A DNA stretch of 64,000 bases from an uncultured Desulfuromonadales bacterium (GCA_903868145.1 CAIPTY010000085.1:1-64000), one strand, 5' to 3'. Positions 1 through 8,620 are shown, counted from the stretch's first letter. The notes: a model not told the origin generated them from the letters alone. Translations and numbers: made by a program.

Positions 1-115
1 ATATAATAATAAAATATTTTATGCGGTGATTTGCCGGTGATTTTTTTAAATCTTAGTTGATATATTAAACTTGAGTTGAAAAAAGTTTGGGCGTCTGATG
101 CGTTGAGGCACCTTT

Positions 116-1699
116 TTATAGAACTTGTTCTTTTAAAAAATTGTTGATTGCTTGAGGCGTAATTCCAAGCAACCTTGCTGCCTTGCTTTGCTTGTCCGAT
201 GACATTTTCAGAGCTTGGAGTATCAGTCTGCGCCGAGTGCCAGACAGGTATGTTTCAAGAGAAAAACCCGGTGCTAGCGATGGTAAAGCAAAGTATCCTG
301 CTGCAGGTAATTCATTATTGTTTTGCTGTAATGCAGACAATCCATAACTAACTGCATCATCAATATTTCCAGAAACTTCAGGATCATTCAGATATGCAAT
401 CAAGCGATACGCTACACAATAAAGATCTCGATAATTGCCGTATACTGGGGTATCATTTTGCAGATATTTCACAACTTTTGAATGGCTTTCTTTGCTGAAT
501 ACAATTTTTCTTAAATCTACTTCAGCCAAAATCAACGCCTGCGAATATACCTCTTGCCAGATACGTGGAATGTCTTCTGGTATCTCTCTCAACGGGGGAA
601 CATTGAGTATCAAGGGGCTTATTCGATCAAAAAAATCTTCATCCATTCTTTTTCTCAATTCATCCAGAGACCGATTTGTTGCGGTAATAAGTCGGAAATC
701 ACTTTTAACAGATACTTCACTTCCCAATGGTTGAAACTCTTTTTCTTCCAACGCCTTGATAAGTAACCGTTGTGTTCCTCTGTCAATGTCGCCTATTTCA
801 TCGAGAAAGAGCGTATCTTTATCCATTCTTTTCAAAAGTCCGTACTTTTTTCTTATTGCACCGGTAAATGCTCCGCCTTCATGTCCAAACAGTTCTGATC
901 GCATTAAGTCGGAAGTAAACTGTCCGCAAGCAACTCCATTCCATTTTTCTTTCAATTGATTAAATGGGCTATTTGATCTGATCCAAACTGCCCATGTACT
1001 TTTTCCAGTACCTCGCTCACCCAAAATTAGTACCGGTATTTTTAGTCTGGCAAACCTCCGTGCCTCTCGTTCCAGGGCTTTCAATTTTTCCGAGCGGAAA
1101 TCGAGTGGGTTCCATGAAATTCCTGATTCAGGCTTTTTGTCAAAGCGCCTGATTGTATCTTGATAAAGTTTTAGATAATTTTCTATACCGATGAAAACTT
1201 TCTCAACTGGTACACGACCTTTACGTTCATTCTTGCGGTGGCATTGCACCAATGTAACAGGATTATTGATACATCCGGTCTCCGCTAATAGTACCCATAC
1301 GGTATGCATTGCCGGAGTACCTGGACTTATGCTTATAACTAATTCGTCTTCGGGATGAATTTCTCTAATACCCCGCATTTCATCTTTCAAATATCTGAAA
1401 AGCTCCTTGTGATCGGTGGGATCAGAGCCGGTCCATGCTCGAGCTTCAAGTTTAAATTTTGGACGTTGCTCTCTCAAAATATCGCGTACTCCGTTGAGAG
1501 CTTTCAAGTCACTTTCGGATCGATAGAAAACATATGCACTGTTCATACTGCTATACGGTGATTCCGGGTCAAGAAGTAAGGTCAAGGTGGGGCCAAAGAC
1601 TTTGTTTCCATCATTATCAACTACGATGGACGCATTTTTTGAATCCCACTCGTACGGATCGTTATTACGTGCCACCCAAGTAACCAGTATTTTTCGCAT
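116..1699 (-). CDS. Sigma-54-dependent activator with N-terminal CARF/RtcR-like sensor domain
   Basis: A 527-residue enhancer-binding protein. The AAA+ core is complete: Walker A GERGTGKS near residue 230, the sigma-54 contact loop GAFTGA at about 276-281, Walker B LFLDEIGD near 300, and a Fis-type helix-turn-helix at the C-terminus (SKAARLLGITPQAINNF). The first ~200 residues are not a receiver, GAF or PAS domain. They contain VISISPGTPAMH (about 122-132), which sits where RtcR and CARF proteins carry their Rossmann-fold ligand-binding motif, so the ligand may be a cyclic oligonucleotide or RNA-end signal (inference). The start at 1699 is chosen for its GAGGAG ribosome site; the frame stays open to 1783. 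The gene is more AT-rich than the rest of the window, suggesting transfer. No target operon is visible; it may lie left of the window. Confidence 0.85.
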   Translation of the reverse strand: MRKILVTWVARNNDPYEWDSKNASIVVDNDGNKVFGPTLTLLLDPESPYSSMNSAYVFYRSESDLKALNGVRDILREQRPKFKLEARAWTGSDPTDHKELFRYLKDEMRGIREIHPEDELVISISPGTPAMHTVWVLLAETGCINNPVTLVQCHRKNERKGRVPVEKVFIGIENYLKLYQDTIRRFDKKPESGISWNPLDFRSEKLKALEREARRFARLKIPVLILGERGTGKSTWAVWIRSNSPFNQLKEKWNGVACGQFTSDLMRSELFGHEGGAFTGAIRKKYGLLKRMDKDTLFLDEIGDIDRGTQRLLIKALEEKEFQPLGSEVSVKSDFRLITATNRSLDELRKRMDEDFFDRISPLILNVPPLREIPEDIPRIWQEVYSQALILAEVDLRKIVFSKESHSKVVKYLQNDTPVYGNYRDLYCVAYRLIAYLNDPEVSGNIDDAVSYGLSALQQNNNELPAAGYFALPSLAPGFSLETYLSGTRRRLILQALKMSSDKQSKAARLLGITPQAINNFLKEQVL

Positions 1700-1714
1700 A
1701 TACGCTCCTCTAGC

Positions 1715-1745
1715 ATTATATTGCAGAATGAATTCTACTGTACAA
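1715..1745 (-). promoter_or_regulatory. Possible sigma-70 promoter before the CARF-like regulator
   Basis: On the minus strand a perfect TATAAT (1720-1715) follows TTGTAC (1745-1740) with a 19-base spacer. Transcription would start around 1708, inside the ribosome-binding site of the gene starting at 1699. That leaves almost no leader and weakens the call. Confidence 0.25.
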
Positions 1746-1850
1746 TTCCGAACCCTCGGTAACCTGCTACGCAACCTCACCACCTAGCTCAAAACCACTT
1801 GCACCCGCACATGCAAAGCCTCTGCTACAGACAGCACACACCACAGAATG

Positions 1851-3128
1851 CTAAACGCTCCCGCTCAGCCACTTCCACAACGGCAGAATCCTGATCATCC
1901 CTTCTTCCACGGTCACAGTCTCCTCCACATCCGCCGTAAGCAAAAGAGCCTCCCCTACGCCAAGCCCTCGCATCCCTTCGACCAACCCATTCAACTCCCG
2001 GTTTCTGGTTTCCAGGTCAGAAATATCGTAAGCCACATTGATAAGTCGCGGCGATTCGCCTTCCGGCAGCACAAAATCTATTTCCTGCTTTTGTCTGCCA
2101 TAACAGATATTCTGGCACTTCCGGCGCAACTGAAGATAGACGATGTTCTCGTAGATCCTTCCAATATCAGCTCCGGTTGCCAGTTCAACAACCGCCTTCA
2201 GTCCGTGATCTATGGCGTACAGTTTGCGCGGATTACGCATGACCTCGCGCTGGGAAACTGAATTGACCGGCACGAGGAAAAGTGCAAACGCGTCTTCCAG
2301 GTAGGAAATGTAGTCGAAAAGGGTATTCCGTGAAAGCTGAATCCCCTGTGAGCGGAAATCGTTGTACAGTTTTGAGAGACTGAGCGGGTTTGATATATTG
2401 GTGAAGCAGTGTTTGATGAGTGATTTGAGCAAAAAAAGGTTACCAACACCGTTACGCTCGGCAACGTCGCGATACATGATCATTTGCAGATACTCGTGCA
2501 GTATCTGCTTTACACGCTGATCCTCCAACCCGACTGTTTCGGGAAACCCACCACTTCGACAGTACTCGGCAAAGGCGTTTTTCATCAATGAGATGGCACG
2601 CGATGAAATCCCCGGCTTGATCTCGCGGAAGCGGAGATATTCGCTGAAGGAAAGCGGAAAAACCTCGAAAGGGATGGCACGACCTCGCAGGGATGTTGCA
2701 ATTTCACGACTCAACAACTTTGCTGAGGAGCCTGTGACGAATACGGAGCAGTTTTCCGTATCATCCAGGCGGCGGATAAAACGCTCCCATTCCGGTGCGT
2801 TCTGGATTTCATCAAAGAAAAAATATACCCGTCTGTCCCGGTTCTGCGGAAACAGCTCATAATAAGAATCGAGGAATCCGCCCAGATCGTGCGGGGTCAG
2901 GGGGAACAACCGGTCGTCCTCCAGATTGACATACACGATGGCGTCTGCCGGAACCATCTGGCGCAGGCGATGTATCAGGGAATAAAGAATATTGGTCTTG
3001 CCGCTGCGACGAACGCCGATAAGTGAAATGATCTTGCCGGAATCAAGTGGGATTTCGATGTCACGCGGCACAACACGGGAATAATCGCGCTCCTGGGAGT
3101 CGGCTATGATCTGTTTCCATGGCTTCAT
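1851..3128 (-). CDS. AAA+ ATPase with DUF4143 C-terminal domain
   Basis: A 425-residue protein of the AAA_14/DUF4143 family. Walker A is GVRRSGKTN (residues 38-46); Walker B is VYFFFDEIQNA near 105, followed by a sensor-like VFVTGSSAKLLS. The C-terminal half contains GRQKQEIDFVLPEG, the E-x-D pattern of the restriction-endonuclease-like fold typical of DUF4143. Family members are widespread and often mobile or strain-specific; their cellular function is not established. The gene has its own start codon with an AGGAG-like site and lies upstream of the CARF-like regulator on the same strand, separated by about 150 bases, so co-transcription is possible but not shown. GC content is nearer to the rest of the window than to its AT-rich neighbour. 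Confidence 0.85.
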   Translation of the reverse strand: MKPWKQIIADSQERDYSRVVPRDIEIPLDSGKIISLIGVRRSGKTNILYSLIHRLRQMVPADAIVYVNLEDDRLFPLTPHDLGGFLDSYYELFPQNRDRRVYFFFDEIQNAPEWERFIRRLDDTENCSVFVTGSSAKLLSREIATSLRGRAIPFEVFPLSFSEYLRFREIKPGISSRAISLMKNAFAEYCRSGGFPETVGLEDQRVKQILHEYLQMIMYRDVAERNGVGNLFLLKSLIKHCFTNISNPLSLSKLYNDFRSQGIQLSRNTLFDYISYLEDAFALFLVPVNSVSQREVMRNPRKLYAIDHGLKAVVELATGADIGRIYENIVYLQLRRKCQNICYGRQKQEIDFVLPEGESPRLINVAYDISDLETRNRELNGLVEGMRGLGVGEALLLTADVEETVTVEEGMIRILPLWKWLSGSV

Positions 3129-3346
3129 TTGTATCTCCTGTAAGGTATAAAATAATAGCTATTTGTATCAATGTAAAGAAATATTACCACTCCATCTTTA
3201 GCTGAACCCAGCCACAGCCAAATCCCTATCACCCTGATGTTTCGGCGTGAAGCAGTACCAGGCTCGATCAGCATCAATCCAGAAATCATTTGCAGATGAA
3301 ATCGATTGGTGATACCCACATATCATACCATCTGACGGAGGCCAAC

Positions 3347-3907
3347 ATGACTAATCAGCCGGAAATTCTGCATTATGCCGTTTCCGTTGTCGGCAAAGAT
3401 CGCACGGGTATCGTGGCCGGAATCGCCGAGGTGCTTTTCCGGCTGGGCTGTAATCTTGCCGATTCCAGCTGCACCATGCTGGCGGGTGAATTTGCCATGA
3501 TCCTGATAGTCTCCCACCCACGCCCTTTCAGCAAAACCCGGCTCCATGACGAGCTGAAGCCGGTTTGCGATAGCCTGGGCATGTCACTGGCGGTGCGTAC
3601 CCTGCACGCTGATGAGATCACCCGTCTGGAGACGCAGGGTGAGATCTGCGTGATCTCGGTCTATGGCGCCGACCAGCCGGGGATCGTGTTCCGCGTCACC
3701 CGTGAACTGGCAACCCAGGGAGTGAATATAATGGATCTCAACACCAGGCTGATCGGCTCGCACGATGCGCCGGTTTATGTTATGATGCTTGAGGCGGCCA
3801 TTCCCGACGGCCAGACGCCGGAAGGGCTGGAGGGCCTGCTGGGCAATCTCAGGCAGGAACTGAACGTGGAAATCGGTGTACGTGTTGTGACACCGGTCTC
3901 CCTCTGA
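3347..3907 (+). CDS. Tandem ACT-domain protein, GcvR-like
   Basis: A 186-residue protein made of two ACT domains. The first begins YAVSVVGKDRTGIVAGIAEV, the second CVISVYGADQPGIVFRVTREL; each has the glycine-rich ligand-binding turn (KDRTG, ADQPG). This is the layout of GcvR, the regulator of the glycine cleavage system, and of related amino-acid-sensing proteins. There is no DNA-binding domain, so it probably acts by protein contact or as a sensor. The start at 3347 follows ACGGAGG; the frame is open upstream to 3290 without a better site. The peptide deformylase gene begins 4 bases after its stop, indicating one operon with the next two genes. The amino-acid ligand cannot be read from sequence. 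Confidence 0.85.
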   Translation: MTNQPEILHYAVSVVGKDRTGIVAGIAEVLFRLGCNLADSSCTMLAGEFAMILIVSHPRPFSKTRLHDELKPVCDSLGMSLAVRTLHADEITRLETQGEICVISVYGADQPGIVFRVTRELATQGVNIMDLNTRLIGSHDAPVYVMMLEAAIPDGQTPEGLEGLLGNLRQELNVEIGVRVVTPVSL

Positions 3908-3911
3908 TTAT

Positions 3912-4418
3912 ATGCCAATCCAGCCAATCCTGCGCTATCCCCACCCGGTGCTCAAGAAGCTCTGCAACCGGGTGGATATATGCGATGCCGTCATTCTTAA
4001 TCTGGTTGCCGACCTGCTGGACACCATGCATGCCGGGCCCGGCTCGGTGGGTGTGGCCGCATCGCAGATCGGCGTTACCCTGCGGGTCTGCGTTGTGGAT
4101 GTGTCGGCCAGCCGTCATGGCAGGGATAACAATCACGGCCAGCTCTGTATGATCAATCCCGAGATCATTGCCAGAAGCGGGGCGGCGATCATGCGTGAGG
4201 GATGCATGAGCGTACCGGACTACACCGGCGACGTGGAGCGGGCCACGGAGATCACAGTCAGATTCTGCGAACCGGACGGGACGGAGCGCCAGGTGGCGGC
4301 CTCGGGTTTCGAAGCGGTGGCCATCCAGCACGAGATGGATCATCTGGACGGCATCCTCTTTCTGGATCGTATCACGAGTATCAAGACCGGTCTGTTCAGA
4401 CGGAAGAATTATGCCTGA
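3912..4418 (+). CDS. def: Peptide deformylase, divergent copy
   Basis: A 168-residue metallohydrolase that removes the formyl group from nascent N-formylmethionyl proteins. The three family motifs are present: motif 1 as VGVAASQIG (usually GxGLAAxQ), motif 2 as EGCMS with the metal-binding cysteine, and motif 3 as QHEMDHLDG with two metal-binding histidines and the catalytic glutamate. It is the more divergent of two copies in the window; the canonical one is at 24699. It lies between the GcvR-like gene (4-base gap) and the AMMECR1 gene (12-base gap) rather than next to fmt. Retained catalytic residues suggest it is active, possibly as an accessory or stress-related deformylase (inference). 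Confidence 0.9.
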   Translation: MPIQPILRYPHPVLKKLCNRVDICDAVILNLVADLLDTMHAGPGSVGVAASQIGVTLRVCVVDVSASRHGRDNNHGQLCMINPEIIARSGAAIMREGCMSVPDYTGDVERATEITVRFCEPDGTERQVAASGFEAVAIQHEMDHLDGILFLDRITSIKTGLFRRKNYA

Positions 4419-4430
4419 CGCGGAGGAACA

Positions 4431-4976
4431 ATGGCAGAACTGTTGACCAAAAAGGAGCAGGCAGAGCTGGTGCGCATCGCGCGCTCGACAATCATCGAGT
4501 ATGTGACAACCGGCACGATCCCGGTGATCGAAGGCGTCAGCAAAGGATTGACCGCAGAAAACGGCTGCTTCGTGACCATCAAGCAGAAGGGGCACTTGCG
4601 GGGCTGCATCGGCAATTTCGTCTCCGACAAGCCGCTCTACAGGCTGGTGCAGGAGATGGCGGTCTCGGCTGCAGCCCGCGATCCCCGTTTTTATCCCATG
4701 AAACCGCCTGATCTGGAAGATTTCGAGCTCGATATCTCGGTGCTGTCACCACTGCAACGAGCCGTATCGATTGATGAAATCAAGGTCGGCATTCACGGCA
4801 TCTACATCATCAAGGGGAGTTATCGTGGAGTGCTGCTGCCGCAGGTGGCTACCGAATACGGATGGGATCGGGAAAACTTCCTGAAGCATACCTGCATCAA
4901 GGCCGGTCTGCCCGAGAATGCCTGGCAGGGGGAGTGCGAGATTTACATCTTCAGTGCGCTGGTATTCGGAGAATGA
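4431..4976 (+). CDS. AMMECR1-domain protein (AmmeMemoRadiSam protein A)
   Basis: A 181-residue protein that is essentially one AMMECR1 domain. The hallmark segment GHLRGCIGNF is at about residues 54-63 and the C-terminal GVLLPQVATEYGWDRENFL is typical of bacterial and archaeal members. The biochemical role is unknown. In many genomes it is encoded with a Memo-like protein and a radical SAM enzyme; neither is nearby here, so the trio is not intact at this site. The start at 4431 follows CGGAGGAAC. It appears to be the last gene of the operon that includes the GcvR-like protein and deformylase. Confidence 0.85.
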   Translation: MAELLTKKEQAELVRIARSTIIEYVTTGTIPVIEGVSKGLTAENGCFVTIKQKGHLRGCIGNFVSDKPLYRLVQEMAVSAAARDPRFYPMKPPDLEDFELDISVLSPLQRAVSIDEIKVGIHGIYIIKGSYRGVLLPQVATEYGWDRENFLKHTCIKAGLPENAWQGECEIYIFSALVFGE

Positions 4977-5000
4977 TCGGTTTCATCGGGAGGAATGTTC

Positions 5001-6731
5001 ATGCAACATATTTTGATTGTTGATGATGCAGCCGATAATCTTCCTCTGCTTGAGAAGTTGCTCTCGGATAACGGCTACGGGGTGCGCACCCCCCTGAATG
5101 GCGCGGAAACCAGCCGGGATCTGGCAGAGCGTGAGGAGCATTTCCGCCTTTTCATCATGGAGTGCCCGATTCCCATAGCCGTCAGCAACCTGGGGGGAAA
5201 TATCGAGCTGTTAAATAACCGCTTCGTGGCGTCCTTCGGATACACACTGGATGACGTCCCCTCTGTCGATGTCTGGCTGCAGCGGGCCTATCCCGAACCG
5301 GACTACCGGGAGCATGTCTGTACGGAGTGGGATAATGCCATGGAAAACGCTCTCCGTTCCGATGGTGTTATACATAACCACGAAGAGTTCAAGATAACCT
5401 GCAAGGACGGCACATTTCGTTTCGCACAGATTCATGCCGCTACGGTCTCCGGCAAACTGGTGGTAGTTTTTAAGGATTTTACCGAAAGAAAACAGGCAGA
5501 ACTGGAATTGCGAGAAGGCAAAGAGATGCTTCAGCTTATTTTCGATTCAACCGCCGAGGCTTTCTACGGCATCGATCTGAACGGCTGCTGCACCTTCTGC
5601 AACCGGGCCTGCCTTGAATTTCTCGGCTATGAAAACCAGGAGGAGCTGATCGGCAAAAATATGCACGACCAGATACACCACACCCTCCCTGACGGGACAC
5701 GCTTTCCGGTTCAGAATTGCCGAATTTTCAAGGCCTTTAAAATTGGCAAAGGCTCACACGTTGATGATGAACTCCTCTGGCGAAAGGACGGGACATCGTT
5801 TCCGGCAGAGTATTGGTCATACCCGCAATGGCGGGATGGAAAAACCGTGGGGGCGGTTGTTACGTTTCTTGACATTACCGAGCGCAGGCGGAACGAAACC
5901 CTGCTGATGCAGATGCAGCGGCAGGTGGTGCACCAGGAGAAAATGGCTTCCATCGGTCAGCTGGCTGCCGGGGTAGCCCATGAGATCAACAATCCCATGG
6001 GCTATATTTCCAGCAACCTGTCCTCCCTATCGAAGTACGCCGACCGCCTTGACGAGTACATCGCCGCATTGCAGGGTTCTCTGTATGAATGTGAGGGACA
6101 TCCCGGACTTGCCGAGCTGGATCTGCTCAGACAGCGCTTGAAGGTGGATTACATCATCAGTGACATTCGCGAACTGGTGAATGAAAGTCTGGACGGCGCT
6201 GCCCGCGTAAAACGTATCGTTCAGGATCTGAAGAGTTTTTCCCGGATCGACCAGTCGGAGGGAACCCCCGCCAACCTGAACGACGTGCTGGAAAGCACTA
6301 TTAACATCGCCTGGAACGAGTTGAAATATATCGCCGCGATTGAGCGTAATTTCAGCGAGATCCCCAGCATTGTCTGTCATCCGCAACAGTTGAATCAGGT
6401 TTTTCTCAATCTGCTGGTCAATGCTGCGCAGGCCATGGAGAAACAGGGCGTCATCACGCTGCGCACCTGGAATGACGACGCCAATCTGTTTGTGTCGGTG
6501 ACAGACGTGGGTAAAGGGATGCCGGAGGAGGTCAGGCGAAGGATCTTCGATCCGTTTTTCACCACCAAGGATCCTGGTAGCGGAACGGGACTCGGGTTGT
6601 CCATCTCGGCGGATATTGTCCACAAACATGGCGGAGAAATTACGGTGGAGAGTGAAGTGGGACGAGGCACCACGTTTACTGTCAGCCTTCCGCTTGCGGC
6701 TGCGGAAAAGCCCCGCGACGATTTGCACTGA
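5001..6731 (+). CDS. PAS-PAS sensor histidine kinase with a truncated receiver at its N-terminus
   Basis: A 576-residue kinase. Residues 1-36 (ILIVDDAADNLPLLEKLLSDNGY) match only the first third of a receiver domain: the acidic pocket is present, but the strand carrying the phosphorylated aspartate is absent and the chain passes straight into two PAS domains (about 45-165 and 170-295). The kinase core follows: H-box [15 protein letters not shown], a long dimerisation insert, N-box NLLVNAAQAM, and G-boxes DVGKGMPEEV and GTGLGLS. No membrane segment is seen, so it is probably cytoplasmic. ATG 5001 is preferred over 4995 because GGGAGG is then at proper spacing. It is first in the 5-14 kb signalling run and closely related to the kinases at 8621 and 10015. 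Confidence 0.88.
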   Translation: MQHILIVDDAADNLPLLEKLLSDNGYGVRTPLNGAETSRDLAEREEHFRLFIMECPIPIAVSNLGGNIELLNNRFVASFGYTLDDVPSVDVWLQRAYPEPDYREHVCTEWDNAMENALRSDGVIHNHEEFKITCKDGTFRFAQIHAATVSGKLVVVFKDFTERKQAELELREGKEMLQLIFDSTAEAFYGIDLNGCCTFCNRACLEFLGYENQEELIGKNMHDQIHHTLPDGTRFPVQNCRIFKAFKIGKGSHVDDELLWRKDGTSFPAEYWSYPQWRDGKTVGAVVTFLDITERRRNETLLMQMQRQVVHQEKMASIGQLAAGVAHEINNPMGYISSNLSSLSKYADRLDEYIAALQGSLYECEGHPGLAELDLLRQRLKVDYIISDIRELVNESLDGAARVKRIVQDLKSFSRIDQSEGTPANLNDVLESTINIAWNELKYIAAIERNFSEIPSIVCHPQQLNQVFLNLLVNAAQAMEKQGVITLRTWNDDANLFVSVTDVGKGMPEEVRRRIFDPFFTTKDPGSGTGLGLSISADIVHKHGGEITVESEVGRGTTFTVSLPLAAAEKPRDDLH

Positions 6732-6770
6732 ATTCTAAAGACTTTATAGTCGCCCTCACAGGAGCTTCGA

Positions 6771-7889
6771 GTGCCAGCAGATTGCCGTACTGATATAGCC
6801 GGACTGGCCGCCATACCATCGGAAAACACTGACCGTTACGCCGCTGCCCTGGAGCAGATGATTGCGGCCGTTACCCGTGAAATTGGCGAGCGCACGGATC
6901 TTGTGCAGTTGATCGGCCATAATCCGCTCCAGATGGTGGCGATGAACCAGCGGCACCATGGGCAGTTCATGCTGACGGTATTTCGCCTCAACTCCTTCGA
7001 ACTGCTGGGTCGTATGCTCCCCTGGTTCTATCGCGCCTGCGATGTGCGGGGGATATCATTTGACTGCTGCCTGCTGGAACTGCATGCCTGGAAAAAAGTG
7101 CTTCAGGATAACAGGGTGGAAGATGCCGCCGGCCCGATCTCTGCGATCTATGACTGGCTGATCAGCCACCATGACGCCTTGGCAGAGCTTTCCCGCAACG
7201 CCGACGCGACCGGCTTTTCCCGGCCGCCGGATGGTGACGGTCTGCAGCAGATTTTTACTGCGCTGCTGCTGCAGGGCGATCATGGCGGTTGTCTCAAACT
7301 GGCTGAACAGTCGATTACGACGCCTGCTGAATTGCGTCATTTCTACGAGCATGTTGTCAGGCACGCACTGTACACAATTGGCACACTCTGGGAGCGTAAC
7401 GAAATTTCGGTCGCCGAGGAACACCAGGCAACCGCCATTGTGGGACGGGTCACATCTGCTCTGTACGGCCGTTTTGTCGCGACTCCGCAGACAAAAGGCA
7501 CAGCGATTGTCAGCGCCGCTCCCAACGAGTTTCACGAGGTGGGTGCCCGAATGGTGGCCGATATTCTGGAACTTGACGGCTGGGACGTGACATACGTCGG
7601 CGCGAGTATTCCGACCGCGGAGCTGCTGGATTTACTCAAAAAAGCACGCCCGTTTCTGCTGGCGCTCTCGGTTGCAACTCCCCTGAATCTTGAAAAGGCC
7701 AGGATGGTCATTGCCTCCATAAAAGGGATCGCGGAACTCTCTTCCATGCGGATACTTGCGGGGGGGCTGGCGTTCAGCATCGTGCCAGATCTGTGGCAGG
7801 ATTTTGGCGCCGATGGCTATGCCGCCAATCTGGACGATACTATTGCACACTGTAACCAGTGGTGGCAGGAAGGGCAGGAACATGTATGA
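6771..7889 (+). CDS. Cobalamin-binding sensor protein with CarH-like W-x9-EH motif
   Basis: A 372-residue protein. Residues 1-150 match no family I recognise. Residues about 155-235 form a B12-binding-2 helical cap containing LWERNEISVAEEH, i.e. Trp207 with Glu217-His218, the W-x9-EH signature of CarH/LitR photoreceptors. A B12-binding Rossmann domain follows with NEFHEVG, where His255 is the expected lower cobalt ligand (E-x-H-x-x-G form of D-x-H-x-x-G), then YVGASIP and ILAGGLAF. There is no MerR or other DNA-binding domain, so output must go through partners. The start is GTG with AGGAG seven bases upstream. The next gene overlaps its stop (ATGA). Its place among kinases suggests an adenosylcobalamin, light or redox signal feeding the phosphorelay (inference). 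Confidence 0.85.
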   Translation: MPADCRTDIAGLAAIPSENTDRYAAALEQMIAAVTREIGERTDLVQLIGHNPLQMVAMNQRHHGQFMLTVFRLNSFELLGRMLPWFYRACDVRGISFDCCLLELHAWKKVLQDNRVEDAAGPISAIYDWLISHHDALAELSRNADATGFSRPPDGDGLQQIFTALLLQGDHGGCLKLAEQSITTPAELRHFYEHVVRHALYTIGTLWERNEISVAEEHQATAIVGRVTSALYGRFVATPQTKGTAIVSAAPNEFHEVGARMVADILELDGWDVTYVGASIPTAELLDLLKKARPFLLALSVATPLNLEKARMVIASIKGIAELSSMRILAGGLAFSIVPDLWQDFGADGYAANLDDTIAHCNQWWQEGQEHV

Positions 7890-8533
7890 GAGGAGAACTT
7901 CGGGAAAATGTCGAGCATCTTGCCGAATTTATTGTCACCACCAGCACTGTTCCGATTCTGATGGTTGATCCGCAACTGCGGATTACGGATTGCAACAACG
8001 GCTTTTTGAAACTGTTTGCTCTGCAGAAAAAACCGGTGGGCGCTTCTCTGGCGGATTTCCTGACCTGTCAGGACGGGGAAGTCAGCATGGATGCAGGAAT
8101 CCAGGAATTTGTCTGCAGTCCGAAAACCGGCGTGCACGGCGTATTGATGGCTCATCGTCTCCCGCAGAGAAACGGCATGCTCTTGTGGTGCGAGCGTCTG
8201 CTCAGCACCAACAATGATGTGGTGGAGAGGCTGGCAATTCTGAATAACGAGTTTATCGCCATACAGCGGGAGCTTGATAAAAAGAACCATAACCTCTGGC
8301 TGGCGAAACAGGAACTTGCGGATAAGGTGCTTCAAATGGAAGCTGCCCTCTCCCAGGTCAAAAGACTTGAAGGGATTATCCCCATCTGCATGTACTGCAA
8401 AAAAATCCGCGATGACAGTGAGTTTTGGCATCAGCTGGAGCGATACATTCAGGAACATACCGAAGCGGAATTCAGCCATGGCATCTGCCCGCAATGTATG
8501 GAAACAAAATATGGGGGAAATATGACTGACTAA
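7886..8533 (+). CDS. PAS-domain protein with C-terminal CxxC zinc-ribbon-like module
   Basis: A 215-residue protein whose ATG overlaps the stop of the B12-sensor gene (ATGA), implying translational coupling. An N-terminal PAS-like domain (VPILMVDPQLRITDCNNGFL) is followed by a coiled coil (about 115-160) and a short module IPICMYCKKIRDDSEFW ... GICPQCMET. The two CxxC pairs probably bind a metal. This module is found at the C-terminus of many bacterial PAS and GAF signalling proteins, but its role is not known to me. There is no kinase or receiver domain, so it is probably an adaptor or sensor partner of the flanking proteins. A GTG at 7859 is a less likely alternative start. Confidence 0.75.
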   Translation: MRGELRENVEHLAEFIVTTSTVPILMVDPQLRITDCNNGFLKLFALQKKPVGASLADFLTCQDGEVSMDAGIQEFVCSPKTGVHGVLMAHRLPQRNGMLLWCERLLSTNNDVVERLAILNNEFIAIQRELDKKNHNLWLAKQELADKVLQMEAALSQVKRLEGIIPICMYCKKIRDDSEFWHQLERYIQEHTEAEFSHGICPQCMETKYGGNMTD

Positions 8534-8620
8534 AGGGGAAAGGCTCTCATTTCATCCCTTAAGGACACGTGGCGGTATAGTATCGGATAGCGTTTATTCC
8601 AAGGCAGACGGGTGACAGGC

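Noticed and set aside
1-115. Possible gene or terminator left of the CARF-like regulator
   Set aside because: AT-rich, with a short GGTGATTT direct repeat, but no coding frame, clear hairpin or T-run in the right direction could be supported.
3849-4595. Minus-strand 248-codon frame opposite def and AMMECR1 genes
   Set aside because: The plus-strand genes have clear motifs and ribosome sites; the reverse frame has low-complexity His-rich shadow translation.
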